Below the pieces are notes generated by a model. That model had not been told where the DNA came from. It did no database searches and saw only the letters and a program-made list of their open reading frames with translations. The position numbers and the translations under genes are program-made. From assembly GCA_003255745.1 (NCBI GenBank), contig KZ836061.1, forward strand, positions 305 to 64,304: a DNA stretch of 64,000 nt, in the 5' to 3' direction. Positions 41,346 through 49,103 of this stretch are shown in pieces. Within the stretch, counting starts at the first letter, position 1. Each line of letters starts with the position of its first letter. The DNA comes from Paracoccus saliphilus. Its GTDB lineage: Bacteria; Pseudomonadota; Alphaproteobacteria; Rhodobacterales; Rhodobacteraceae.

Positions 41346-42916
41346 GCGGCCTCGGATATCAGGCGGGCCGAATGCCCGTCAAAGTCGTGCCAGCTGATCC
41401 CCTCGATCAGGTTCTGGCAGAAGGGGCCCCGGTTGCCGGCCAGAAATCCTTGTGCCGGCGCCGCAAGGATCCGCGCATCGCGGGTCGCCAGCATCGCAGC
41501 AGCCGTCTGGCGCAAGGCGGCCTCGGGGGTCAGAAAGGCAGTGGGATGGGCAAAGGGCGACAAGAGGACCCGCGCCGGGCCCTGAACGGCGAAAGGGGGC
41601 CGGTCGGTCAGGAAGCGGCGAGCCACGGCTGCGGGGTCGGCACCGCCGGGCAGGTTGGCCATCGGGTCCAGCGCCCAGATCGACAGCGTGGGCCCATCTT
41701 CCGTCGCCTCGGTCGCGATGCCGCCCTCCAGGTGGAACAGGACCGAACTGCGGGCAAAGATGGCTTGGCCGTCATGGCCCTGCGGCGTCGGCGGGGTCAG
41801 CGAGCAGCCCGCCAGTTGTATGGGGGACCCGGCCTCGCGGCTGGCGCCGGCCACGGCCTCGTTCAGCGCCTCGGTCAGCTGCGCGCGCAGCAGGTGCAGC
41901 TGCAATGGCCGCTCGACCACGGCCGCGACGCGGCGCAGCACGTCGCGCAGGTCCATGTCCGTCAGGTCATGGTCCAGGATCAGCAGAACCGGACCGTCCT
42001 GGACCTGAGGGGGAACCTGCAGGACGGGCAGCGGATCCTTGGACGGCGGCAGCGTACCACGATGCAGACGGGCGGCCAGCAGGCGATCCTCGACCGCCTG
42101 CGTCGTTTCGACAAGGACCCGCGCCACCTGGTCGGACGAAGCCACGTCCAAGGCCCGGACGACGCCGGAATGGATCAGCTGCCCCGGCAACATCAGCACC
42201 AGCCGCACCGGAGTGGTCGGCGGCGTCGGCAACCTGAAGCTGGCGGCCCAACCATCGCGCCCACTGAACGCATAGCGGTCGGAAAAGGGCTGCAGATCCG
42301 GTCGCGGCATGACACCAGGCATCAGCTGGACCGGGGACAGCTGCCGATCGCTGATCACCAGGGCCGAAAGCCCTTCGGAAGAGGCGATGGAGGGGATGTA
42401 CCAGCCGGTGCAGACCCCTTGGCCCGCGGCGCCAACAACGCCCTGATCCACGCTCAGCACATAGTCAGGGCTTTCCTTGTCCAGCCGCGGCGCAGCGAGG
42501 ATCCGGCTGACCACCCGGTGCGACACGGGCTTTTCAGGCGCCGGCACCGCACCCGAGGCGATCATCCGGACATAGGCGAAAAAGGTTTCGTCCACGCCGA
42601 TCTCGACCATCTTGGCAAAGTCGGCCGCCAGACGGTCGCGGGTCAGAGCCTGATAGTCCCGCCCCATGGCCAGGAAAAGCTCTTCCGAGGGATCGTTGGC
42701 GCCCGGCTCTTGCGACAGGTCAAAGATAGCGATGAACCCTTGGGGAACCATCGTCCGCAGATCCCGGCGGGCAAAGCGCATCATGGTCCGCGGCGGGATT
42801 GATGCGTTGCCCGCATGCAGCACAAGGTCTGTCTGCGGCCGGGGGGTCCAGCCTGCGGTTACCACCAGATCGGCGTTGACAAAGAAACAGAAGTCAAGAT
42901 GCAGTTTCAGGTCCAC
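41342..42916 (-). CDS. 524-residue protein of unknown function in the glycan block
   Basis: I do not recognise this protein. It begins MDLKLHLDFCFFVNADLVVT, has no signal peptide or membrane helix, and contains alternating beta and alpha segments such as GPVLLILDHDLTDMDLRDVL (~315-335), which look like a Rossmann-type half. It lies between a glycosyltransferase and a 184-residue unknown; the first is overlapped by 4 bases, the second is 49 bases away. By context it may be an additional glycosyl-donor-binding or scaffold protein. The LDFCFFVNADLVVT start recalls the way the other unknowns begin with a short beta-rich block. Confidence 0.7.
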   Translation of the reverse strand: MDLKLHLDFCFFVNADLVVTAGWTPRPQTDLVLHAGNASIPPRTMMRFARRDLRTMVPQGFIAIFDLSQEPGANDPSEELFLAMGRDYQALTRDRLAADFAKMVEIGVDETFFAYVRMIASGAVPAPEKPVSHRVVSRILAAPRLDKESPDYVLSVDQGVVGAAGQGVCTGWYIPSIASSEGLSALVISDRQLSPVQLMPGVMPRPDLQPFSDRYAFSGRDGWAASFRLPTPPTTPVRLVLMLPGQLIHSGVVRALDVASSDQVARVLVETTQAVEDRLLAARLHRGTLPPSKDPLPVLQVPPQVQDGPVLLILDHDLTDMDLRDVLRRVAAVVERPLQLHLLRAQLTEALNEAVAGASREAGSPIQLAGCSLTPPTPQGHDGQAIFARSSVLFHLEGGIATEATEDGPTLSIWALDPMANLPGGADPAAVARRFLTDRPPFAVQGPARVLLSPFAHPTAFLTPEAALRQTAAAMLATRDARILAAPAQGFLAGNRGPFCQNLIEGISWHDFDGHSARLISEAA

Positions 42917-42965
42917 AAGGTCGTTCCGTTTCAGATGCCGCCGCCGTTGCGCGCGGGCCGTCGGT

Positions 42966-43520
42966 TCAGATTACGGTCAGTGCAAGCGTCCGGATCACGA
43001 AGCGATGCGGGGGCTGACGCAGGTGGATGATGATGCGGCGCGCGGTGACATCATCGGCTGGACCATCCAGTGCCAGGCTGCATACCGAGGCGCTGTCCAT
43101 GCCCAGGGTCCATTCCTGGTGCAGGCTGTCGACGACGGACCCGTCCCGCTTGAATTCGCGCAGAAAGACATCCGCCACGGCAGGCATCGGAAAAGCGACC
43201 GAGGCATCAAGATAACAGGTCGCAGCCGCCATGTCGCGCGGCAGCTGGCCCTCGATCGTCATCCATTCCAGCCCCGAAGTCCGGAATTCCAGCCCGCCGT
43301 CGCCCTCGGCCCGCGCAAATTCCGCGCGCGTGTCCTGGGGAATGCAGACCCCTACGTCCCGCGCCAGCGAATTGTAACCTTCGTCCAGCAGGACCTTGGG
43401 CCGGCCATCCAGCGCCCGCCCCGCTTCGGCGGCAAGGTTGGTTCGCAGGTTCTGCAGCGACATCAGCACGTCGGCGGCGGCCTCAAAGCTTCGGACTGCG
43501 CTGTTGTAGATAGTCGTCAT
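42966..43520 (-). CDS. 184-residue protein of unknown function in the glycan block
   Basis: No family recognised. The N-terminal half is helical (SAVRSFEAAADVLMSLQNLR); the C-terminal half is beta-rich (LEWMTIEGQLP, ATCYLDASVAFPMPA, RFVIRTLALTVI), like a carbohydrate-binding or accessory fold. Its ATG shares one base with the TAA of the upstream 879-residue glycosyltransferase (TAATG), implying coupled translation and a role with that enzyme. It ends 49 bases before the 524-residue unknown. Confidence 0.68.
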   Translation of the reverse strand: MTTIYNSAVRSFEAAADVLMSLQNLRTNLAAEAGRALDGRPKVLLDEGYNSLARDVGVCIPQDTRAEFARAEGDGGLEFRTSGLEWMTIEGQLPRDMAAATCYLDASVAFPMPAVADVFLREFKRDGSVVDSLHQEWTLGMDSASVCSLALDGPADDVTARRIIIHLRQPPHRFVIRTLALTVI

Positions 43521-46159
43521 TATGAAACCTCGTTCAAAGCCATGTGGAGGTGACGCGGCTGTTTTTCTGCCGCGCTTGTTGGTTCAGGCAGGCGGTGCTG
43601 CAACCAGTCACGCAGTTGTTGCGTCGATTGCCGCCAGGTCCGGACCTGCTCGGCGGCGGCAGTGCTGATGCGGGCCAGCAGCTCCCGGTCCCGGTCCAGC
43701 ATCAGTATGCGCTCGACCATCGTCCGTTCGCATTCGGCCTGCGGTACGACGAAACCCGTCATTCCGTCCTCGACCGCCTCGCGCACCGCGCCGGTTTCCG
43801 TGACAACGACGGCCACGCCGCAGCGCTGCGCCTCAAGGACGGACAGCGGCAGCCCTTCGAAATGGGACGGCAGCACCAGGATGTCCGTCTGCGTCAGCAA
43901 CTGCGTCAGTGCCGCAGGTCCGTGGACCGGTCCCAGGAACCGCGTCTGCGCGGGCCACGCCAGGGCTTCACCCTCTTCCTCGACCACGGCGCGTCCCGCA
44001 ATGGTCAGTTCGGCGCGCGGCAGGTGGTCGGCCAGCGCGCGATAGATCGTGGACAGGCGGCGCATGCCCTTCTGCTTGTCCAAGCGCCCCAGGAAAAGCA
44101 CCCGCAGCGGGGCCTTGCGGCCCTGCGGATTGCCGCGAACAGCGGCCAGACAGCGTTGTTCGGCCGCGCTCATCGGATAGCCGGGCGCGTTGACGACCGG
44201 GATCAGCTTGTTCTGCGGCACGCCATTGGCGTGCATCCAGGTCCGAAGCGCGTCCGAACAGGTCAGGAACAGGTCGTAGGCATGTTCATAAGCCAAGGCC
44301 AGATGCGGCGGACCATATCCCCGCCCATAGGTGCTGGATTCCAGCAGATGCTCGTGATCGATCATCACGACGCCCTTGCGCCGCAGGCTGTCGGCCACCT
44401 TGTGCAGGGCCGCCGAATGGGCGTTGATGACCACGTCCATCGAACCCAGAAGGCCCATCAGGTCGGCGCCCTGCATGCCGCTGCCCCAGTTGGGCTCGGC
44501 CGTGCCCAAGTATTCTTCGCCGCTCCAGTCCAGGGCGTTGGCGTCGGGCAGCCAGTGCACGCTGGCAAAGGGCGCCAAGGCCCAGTCCTCGGCCTGGATC
44601 GGCCGGTCGCTGACCACGAACAGGTGCAGCCGATAGCCGTCCTGCTGCAGGTCGCGCGCCAGGCTTGCGGCCACCTTTTCCACGCCGCCGATGCTGAAGA
44701 TCGGCAGCACAAAGCCGATGTCGTGCTGGCCTGCGCTTTTCAGCAGCGGCAGCGCGATGCCGCCGCCGACGGCCCCGCGCGGGATCTGCACGGTGCGGTC
44801 GCGGCTGACGGCGCCGCCGGGGCTGCGCCACGACCATTCCTGCGTCAGCGCGCTGCGCCAGGGGCTGCGCGCCAGCGACAAAAGGCCCGATCGCATGATC
44901 TCGGCCGCGGTGGCTGCGCCGGCACCCTGGGGCAGCCGCGTGGGCGTCCGCAGGACCCAGCTGTCGGTGTCGCAGGGCAGCGGCAGCCGGTCCAGATCCC
45001 GCATCCAATCCTCGTCACGGTCGCGCAGCAGGCGCTGCAGCCCCGCCAGCGACAGGCAGATCGCATCGGCGGCGCGCAGCGGGTTGCCACATTCGGTCTG
45101 AAGCTCGAAGGCGCCGCTGTCGCTGCGTTCCAGAAAGAACAGCTCCATGTCGTTGGTGCTGCGCTCGACCCGGCGCTCGCAGTTCCACAGGAAGGTGTGC
45201 ATCAGCTTGGCATCGGCCAGATGCGCCGCGATGCCGTCGCGCAGGAACACCAGATAGGCGGGGGCGTGGTTGGCATGCGGATCGGCCATATGCGCCATGA
45301 TCATGCGTTCAAGGCCGCGCCAGTCCGACGGCGCCTGCACCGACGGGTCGACGCACAGCGAGACCTTGCGGCTCTCGCCCTCCACCAGCGCAAAGCGAGG
45401 ATAGCTTTCCGCCTCCAGTGCCACCAGGCGGGGCAGGTTGAAAAGCCAGGCGTGCTTGCGGCGCAGATAGCGGCGCAGGTCGCCGTCCATCTCGTGCGAG
45501 TGGCTGAGCATGCTGACCGGGCGCTTGCGGTACTGCATCAGGGGTCGTCGTGCCGAGCGCCCGGAAAATCCCTGCTGCGCGGCTTGCAACCAGAAGTCCC
45601 AGTCCTCGTAGCCCTGCCGCATCGTCTCGTCAAAGCGGATGCCCGCGTCCAGCACCCGGCGGCGGATCAGGCTGCCCGCGTCGCACTGATTGGCTTCGGC
45701 CTGCAGCAGCAGGTCGAAATGCTCTTCGGTGATGTAATGGCCGTTCTGCCCAAAGAAGTCGAATTCAGGATAGAACCAGTCGGCATCCTGGAACGTCGAC
45801 AGCAGCTGACCCATGGCAGGGCCCGCACCATCGGCCAGCATGTTGTCGGCGTCCAGCAGGAAGATTGCATCCAGATCGGGGTCCACCCGCAGCGCGGTTT
45901 CGATCCCCAGGTTGCGCGCCCGGCTGAGGCCGCCATTCTTCGTGTGCAGCACCATCAGCCGGTCGCCCAGCAGCGCCTGCCACGCGGACAGCGCATGCCG
46001 GGTTTCGGCAAACTGGCAGCCGTCATCAATAACGATCAGGCGACGGATGACGCCCCCCTCCAGCTCGCGCTCGACCGAGCCTATCGCGTCGTCCAGCAGG
46101 ACCGGGTGACCTTTCGCGGGAATGACGACCGTCACATGCTGGAGTGAGGCCTTTGTCAT
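43520..46159 (-). CDS. bifunctional GT2-GT4 glycosyltransferase
   Basis: Protein of 879 residues with two transferase domains. Residues ~1-250 are a GT-A/GT2 domain: VTVVIPAKGHPVLLDDAIGS, LIVIDDGC, NGGLSRARNLG, the DXD motif FLLDADNML and EDWDFWLQAAQQG. A linker of ~220 residues of unknown fold follows. Residues ~490-850 are a GT-B/GT4 domain: FSIGGVEKVAASLARDL, LRVLFLGRLDKQKGM, LVLPSHFEGLPLSVLEAQRC with the EX7E pair. It could add two successive sugars. The ATG overlaps the upstream stop by 4 bases and its own stop overlaps the next start. Confidence 0.9.
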   Translation of the reverse strand: MTKASLQHVTVVIPAKGHPVLLDDAIGSVERELEGGVIRRLIVIDDGCQFAETRHALSAWQALLGDRLMVLHTKNGGLSRARNLGIETALRVDPDLDAIFLLDADNMLADGAGPAMGQLLSTFQDADWFYPEFDFFGQNGHYITEEHFDLLLQAEANQCDAGSLIRRRVLDAGIRFDETMRQGYEDWDFWLQAAQQGFSGRSARRPLMQYRKRPVSMLSHSHEMDGDLRRYLRRKHAWLFNLPRLVALEAESYPRFALVEGESRKVSLCVDPSVQAPSDWRGLERMIMAHMADPHANHAPAYLVFLRDGIAAHLADAKLMHTFLWNCERRVERSTNDMELFFLERSDSGAFELQTECGNPLRAADAICLSLAGLQRLLRDRDEDWMRDLDRLPLPCDTDSWVLRTPTRLPQGAGAATAAEIMRSGLLSLARSPWRSALTQEWSWRSPGGAVSRDRTVQIPRGAVGGGIALPLLKSAGQHDIGFVLPIFSIGGVEKVAASLARDLQQDGYRLHLFVVSDRPIQAEDWALAPFASVHWLPDANALDWSGEEYLGTAEPNWGSGMQGADLMGLLGSMDVVINAHSAALHKVADSLRRKGVVMIDHEHLLESSTYGRGYGPPHLALAYEHAYDLFLTCSDALRTWMHANGVPQNKLIPVVNAPGYPMSAAEQRCLAAVRGNPQGRKAPLRVLFLGRLDKQKGMRRLSTIYRALADHLPRAELTIAGRAVVEEEGEALAWPAQTRFLGPVHGPAALTQLLTQTDILVLPSHFEGLPLSVLEAQRCGVAVVVTETGAVREAVEDGMTGFVVPQAECERTMVERILMLDRDRELLARISTAAAEQVRTWRQSTQQLRDWLQHRLPEPTSAAEKQPRHLHMALNEVS

Positions 46160-47550
46160 GTGTCGGCATCATCCAGGAGGTCTGCGGTCACCACCCTGAA
46201 CCCGCGAAACAGTCCCCAGCTGAGGTCGTTGGGAACATCCTGCGCCAGCGACACCGCCAGAAAAATATCGGCGCGGCCGTTGATGCGCGATGTTGGCACG
46301 CAATGTGCCTGCGCCCAGCCCAGGGCCGGCAGGCCGTGAACCCAGGGACCCATGCAGGTCTGCCACAGGCCGTCCCGCCCAATCGACCCTGCGGGGGCCA
46401 CTCCCACGGCCATGTTCAGGTTCGGCGCCTGCGGATGGCCTACCGTGACGATCGCGCTGATATGGCTCAGGCGCGGCAGCGGCACGTCGCGGATCACCGC
46501 ACAGACGGCGCCGCTGCGCGAGGGATGCACCATCACCACATCCTCGTTTTCCCAGTAATCGGCCGTGACATAGTCGCTGGCCGAGGCAGGCTTGGCGAAC
46601 AGCTGGGGCGCGGGCAGGCTGGCCGGGGACAGGAACCGGGCATGGCTGCCGGTGTTGGAACTGGCCAGAAGCGCCAACGGTTCCTCGGGCAGGGTGGCGC
46701 CGGCGATCGCCTTCCAGACGCGCAGGGCCAGCGCATCATCCTCTTCCATGCCATCGCCGCGGGCGGCGAAGCTGCGGTCGGGCGTGCGCGGCCCCATGCC
46801 GACAGCCAGCGTGCCATTCCCGGTAAAGCGCAGCACCAGCGAACAGTTGCGCGCATCGCCCTTCAGCGGCGCGTCCAGCAGGAACCGTACCCACCCGCCC
46901 CGCGTCTCTTCGCCGGTATAGGCTTCGGTCAGCTCGTGGGCTGTCCCGGCCGCATCGATGATCGACAGGGACAGCCCTAGGTCGCGGTTGCGCGGCATTT
47001 CGGGCAGCCACAGGTCCAGGGCGGTGATGCTGACGGCATTCAGGGGAATGTTCTGAACAATGGTTGCCTCGCCCGACAGGCGGCGGATCGCTCCCGAGGG
47101 TTCCCAGCTGAGGCTGCGCGCGATCTGTGGGTTGCCCAAGCTGTAAAGAAAGCTTTCGATTTCGCGAAAGCGCGTCTTGTCGGAATGGTTCTCACGGCGC
47201 AGGGTGGCCGAGGCCAGGCGCGTTTCGCCCATCTCCTGCTCATAAGTGTCCAGCCGCGTGGTCAACAGGGTCAGCAGCTCCTGGCACATGTGCTCGGGCC
47301 TTGCGGGGTCAACCTCGATCACCGCGACATTGGCCATTCCGCGCTCGTTCAGGCGTGCCCGCCACACGCTGCCCTTGGCGGGTCCAACAAGCGCGGCCAG
47401 CCATGCCCGCCCCGGCGCCGGGGCCGGTTCTACGCTGTTCCCTTCCGATGAGACCGGCACGGCAATCAAAGCTGGGGGCAACAGATGCTGGCACGCACCT
47501 GCAATGTCCGGGTCGACAAAAAGGCCGAATCGACGTGAGTCCATCGTCAT
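46156..47550 (-). CDS. 464-residue protein of unknown function leading the glycan block
   Basis: First gene of the minus-strand glycan run. It is soluble, with no signal peptide; the N-terminal ~130 residues look alpha/beta (RFGLFVDPDIA, ANVAVIEVDPARP), a Glu/Arg-rich helix follows (MGETRLASATLRRENHSDKT), then mainly beta-strand sequence (LDLWLPEM, GLSLSIIDAAG, SLVLRFTGNGTLAVGMG) that suggests a carbohydrate-binding or jelly-roll module. No catalytic motif recognised. GTG 47559, GTG 47556, ATG 47550 and ATG 47544 are all possible starts; ribosome sites are weak. The 4-base overlap with the GT2-GT4 gene implies joint action. Confidence 0.7.
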   Translation of the reverse strand: MTMDSRRFGLFVDPDIAGACQHLLPPALIAVPVSSEGNSVEPAPAPGRAWLAALVGPAKGSVWRARLNERGMANVAVIEVDPARPEHMCQELLTLLTTRLDTYEQEMGETRLASATLRRENHSDKTRFREIESFLYSLGNPQIARSLSWEPSGAIRRLSGEATIVQNIPLNAVSITALDLWLPEMPRNRDLGLSLSIIDAAGTAHELTEAYTGEETRGGWVRFLLDAPLKGDARNCSLVLRFTGNGTLAVGMGPRTPDRSFAARGDGMEEDDALALRVWKAIAGATLPEEPLALLASSNTGSHARFLSPASLPAPQLFAKPASASDYVTADYWENEDVVMVHPSRSGAVCAVIRDVPLPRLSHISAIVTVGHPQAPNLNMAVGVAPAGSIGRDGLWQTCMGPWVHGLPALGWAQAHCVPTSRINGRADIFLAVSLAQDVPNDLSWGLFRGFRVVTADLLDDADT

Positions 47551-47559
47551 GTTCACCAC

Positions 47560-47862
47560 GGCTTTGAGGAGGCGGTCTTGCTGTGAGGCAGTTACGGAAG
47601 GCGCCGATTTACCATATCGTCAATCTGTATTAACAATCACAGGGGTTGTATAGAAACAGTTAAAATTCGCGTCAAGGTTGGTCTGCCTGCTGTCACTCGA
47701 TTAACAAGTAACGGCCGCCAGGCCGAACCGCGCAGCTGACGCCGGAACAGGGGGGCCCGCCTGCTGCACCAGCCGGACCTGGGGCCTGCAGGCGCATGAT
47801 GTCCGGCGCAACTGCCCTGCATACCGGATGAACCGGTTGGCCCGTAGTCGCAGCAGTGGTGA
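47560..47862. other. leader region of the glycan block
   Basis: About 300 bp without a gene. An AT-rich part at 47600-47660 is a likely promoter area for the minus-strand glycan run. No strong palindrome seen except the terminator that follows at 47872. Confidence 0.4.
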
Positions 47863-47901
47863 AAAGGGGCAGGCCCCCAAGGCAGACGCTACCTGGGGGC
47901 C
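47863..47901 (-). terminator. intrinsic terminator of the monooxygenase-dehydrogenase operon
   Basis: Read on the minus strand: GGCCCCCA, 14-base loop, TGGGGGCC, then TGCCCCTTTT. It lies 50 bases after the stop of the alcohol dehydrogenase gene. Confidence 0.65.
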
Positions 47902-47950
47902 AACAGATTTGGACCGACGGAACAGACGCGGCTCTGCCCTGGCAATCGGT

Positions 47951-49024
47951 TCAGCGGGACAGGTCGATCAGGATCTTCAGCTGCGTGCCCGCCGGATCAA
48001 GAAGGCGGTCAAAGCCATGTACGACAGCCTCGGACAACGCGATCCGGTCCGTCACGATGCTTGCAGCCGGAAGCAGGCCGCTGGCGATCATCCGCCCCAC
48101 ACGGTTCCAGTAATGCGTCGGATACGCCCAGCTGCCGCGGATATCCACGTCCTTGAAGGTCACTCCGAACCAGTCCAGCGGGTTGTCATGCGGGTGCAGC
48201 CCTGTCTGGACCACCACCCCCTGTTTGCGCACCGCATCAAGACAGGCTTTCAGCGCATGTTCGTTGCCGACGCATTCGATTGCCACGTCGCAGCCTACGC
48301 TGCCTTCCGTTGCGTCACGAATGGCGGTTCCGACGTCTTGCCGGGTCGGGTTCAGCGTGACGGCGCCGGGCATCAGCTCCCGGACCAGGGCCAGGCGCGT
48401 TTCGTTCGGGTCGGATACGAACAGCTGCACCGCCCCGGCCGCGCGCGCCGCCATCAAGGTCAGGACGCCGATCGGCCCCGCGCCGGTCACCAGGACGCTG
48501 GACCCCGCCGTGACGCCACCCCGGTCGCAGGCATAGACCGCCACGGCCGCGGGTTCGATCAGAGCCACGGCCTCGTCCGGCAGGTCGTCAGGGATCGGCA
48601 CCACGTTGTAATCGTTCAGCAGTGCCATTTGCGCCATCCCGCCGGAGTGCCAGGACAGCCCTGCCAGCGCCAGCCGGTCCGACAGGTGGAACAGCCCGCG
48701 ATCGGCGTAATAGTCGCCCGACCGCGGCATGATCAGCGGTTGGACCGACACCCGGTCGCCGGGCGCAACATGCGTCACCCCCTGGCCCACCGCCTGAACC
48801 ACGCCGCCGAATTCATGGCCAAGCACCTGTGGCCCCGAGGCGCCGGTAAAGGGATGCGGTTCGGTCGGGATAAAAATCGGACCATAGGCATATTCATGAA
48901 GGTCCGTCCCGCAGATCCCGCAAAAGCTGTTGCGGATCAATACTTGGCCGGGGCCGGGATCGGCAGGTTCCGCGATCTCCTCAAGGCGCAGGTCTTTTGC
49001 CGCGTGAAAACGCAGGGCTTTCAT
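47951..49024 (-). CDS. zinc-type alcohol dehydrogenase (butanediol-DH-like)
   Basis: Medium-chain dehydrogenase of 357 residues. Catalytic-zinc ligands are Cys in NSFCGICGTDLHEY, the His-Glu pair in LGHEFGGVV and Glu in LIEPAAVAVYA; the NAD Rossmann motif is VTGAGPIGVLTLMAAR. Overall it resembles (R,R)-butanediol/sorbitol dehydrogenases. The four-Cys structural-zinc loop is absent: the segment reads PLIMPRSGDYYADRGLFHL without Cys. It follows the FMO-type gene by 79 bases and should oxidise the alcohol produced in the same pathway. Confidence 0.88.
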   Translation of the reverse strand: MKALRFHAAKDLRLEEIAEPADPGPGQVLIRNSFCGICGTDLHEYAYGPIFIPTEPHPFTGASGPQVLGHEFGGVVQAVGQGVTHVAPGDRVSVQPLIMPRSGDYYADRGLFHLSDRLALAGLSWHSGGMAQMALLNDYNVVPIPDDLPDEAVALIEPAAVAVYACDRGGVTAGSSVLVTGAGPIGVLTLMAARAAGAVQLFVSDPNETRLALVRELMPGAVTLNPTRQDVGTAIRDATEGSVGCDVAIECVGNEHALKACLDAVRKQGVVVQTGLHPHDNPLDWFGVTFKDVDIRGSWAYPTHYWNRVGRMIASGLLPAASIVTDRIALSEAVVHGFDRLLDPAGTQLKILIDLSR

Positions 49025-49103
49025 CTGATTTCTCCGTTGGATCTAGAGGGGGGCGCCAAGCGCGCCGAAAGGATCCGGCGGCCGCAACCGCCGGGGCAGG
49101 GGT

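Noticed and set aside
43544-46147. Plus-strand open frame of 867 codons opposite the GT2-GT4 gene
   Set aside because: It is the complement of a clear two-domain glycosyltransferase; its peptide is Gln/His/Arg-rich without domains, as expected for antisense frames in high-GC DNA.
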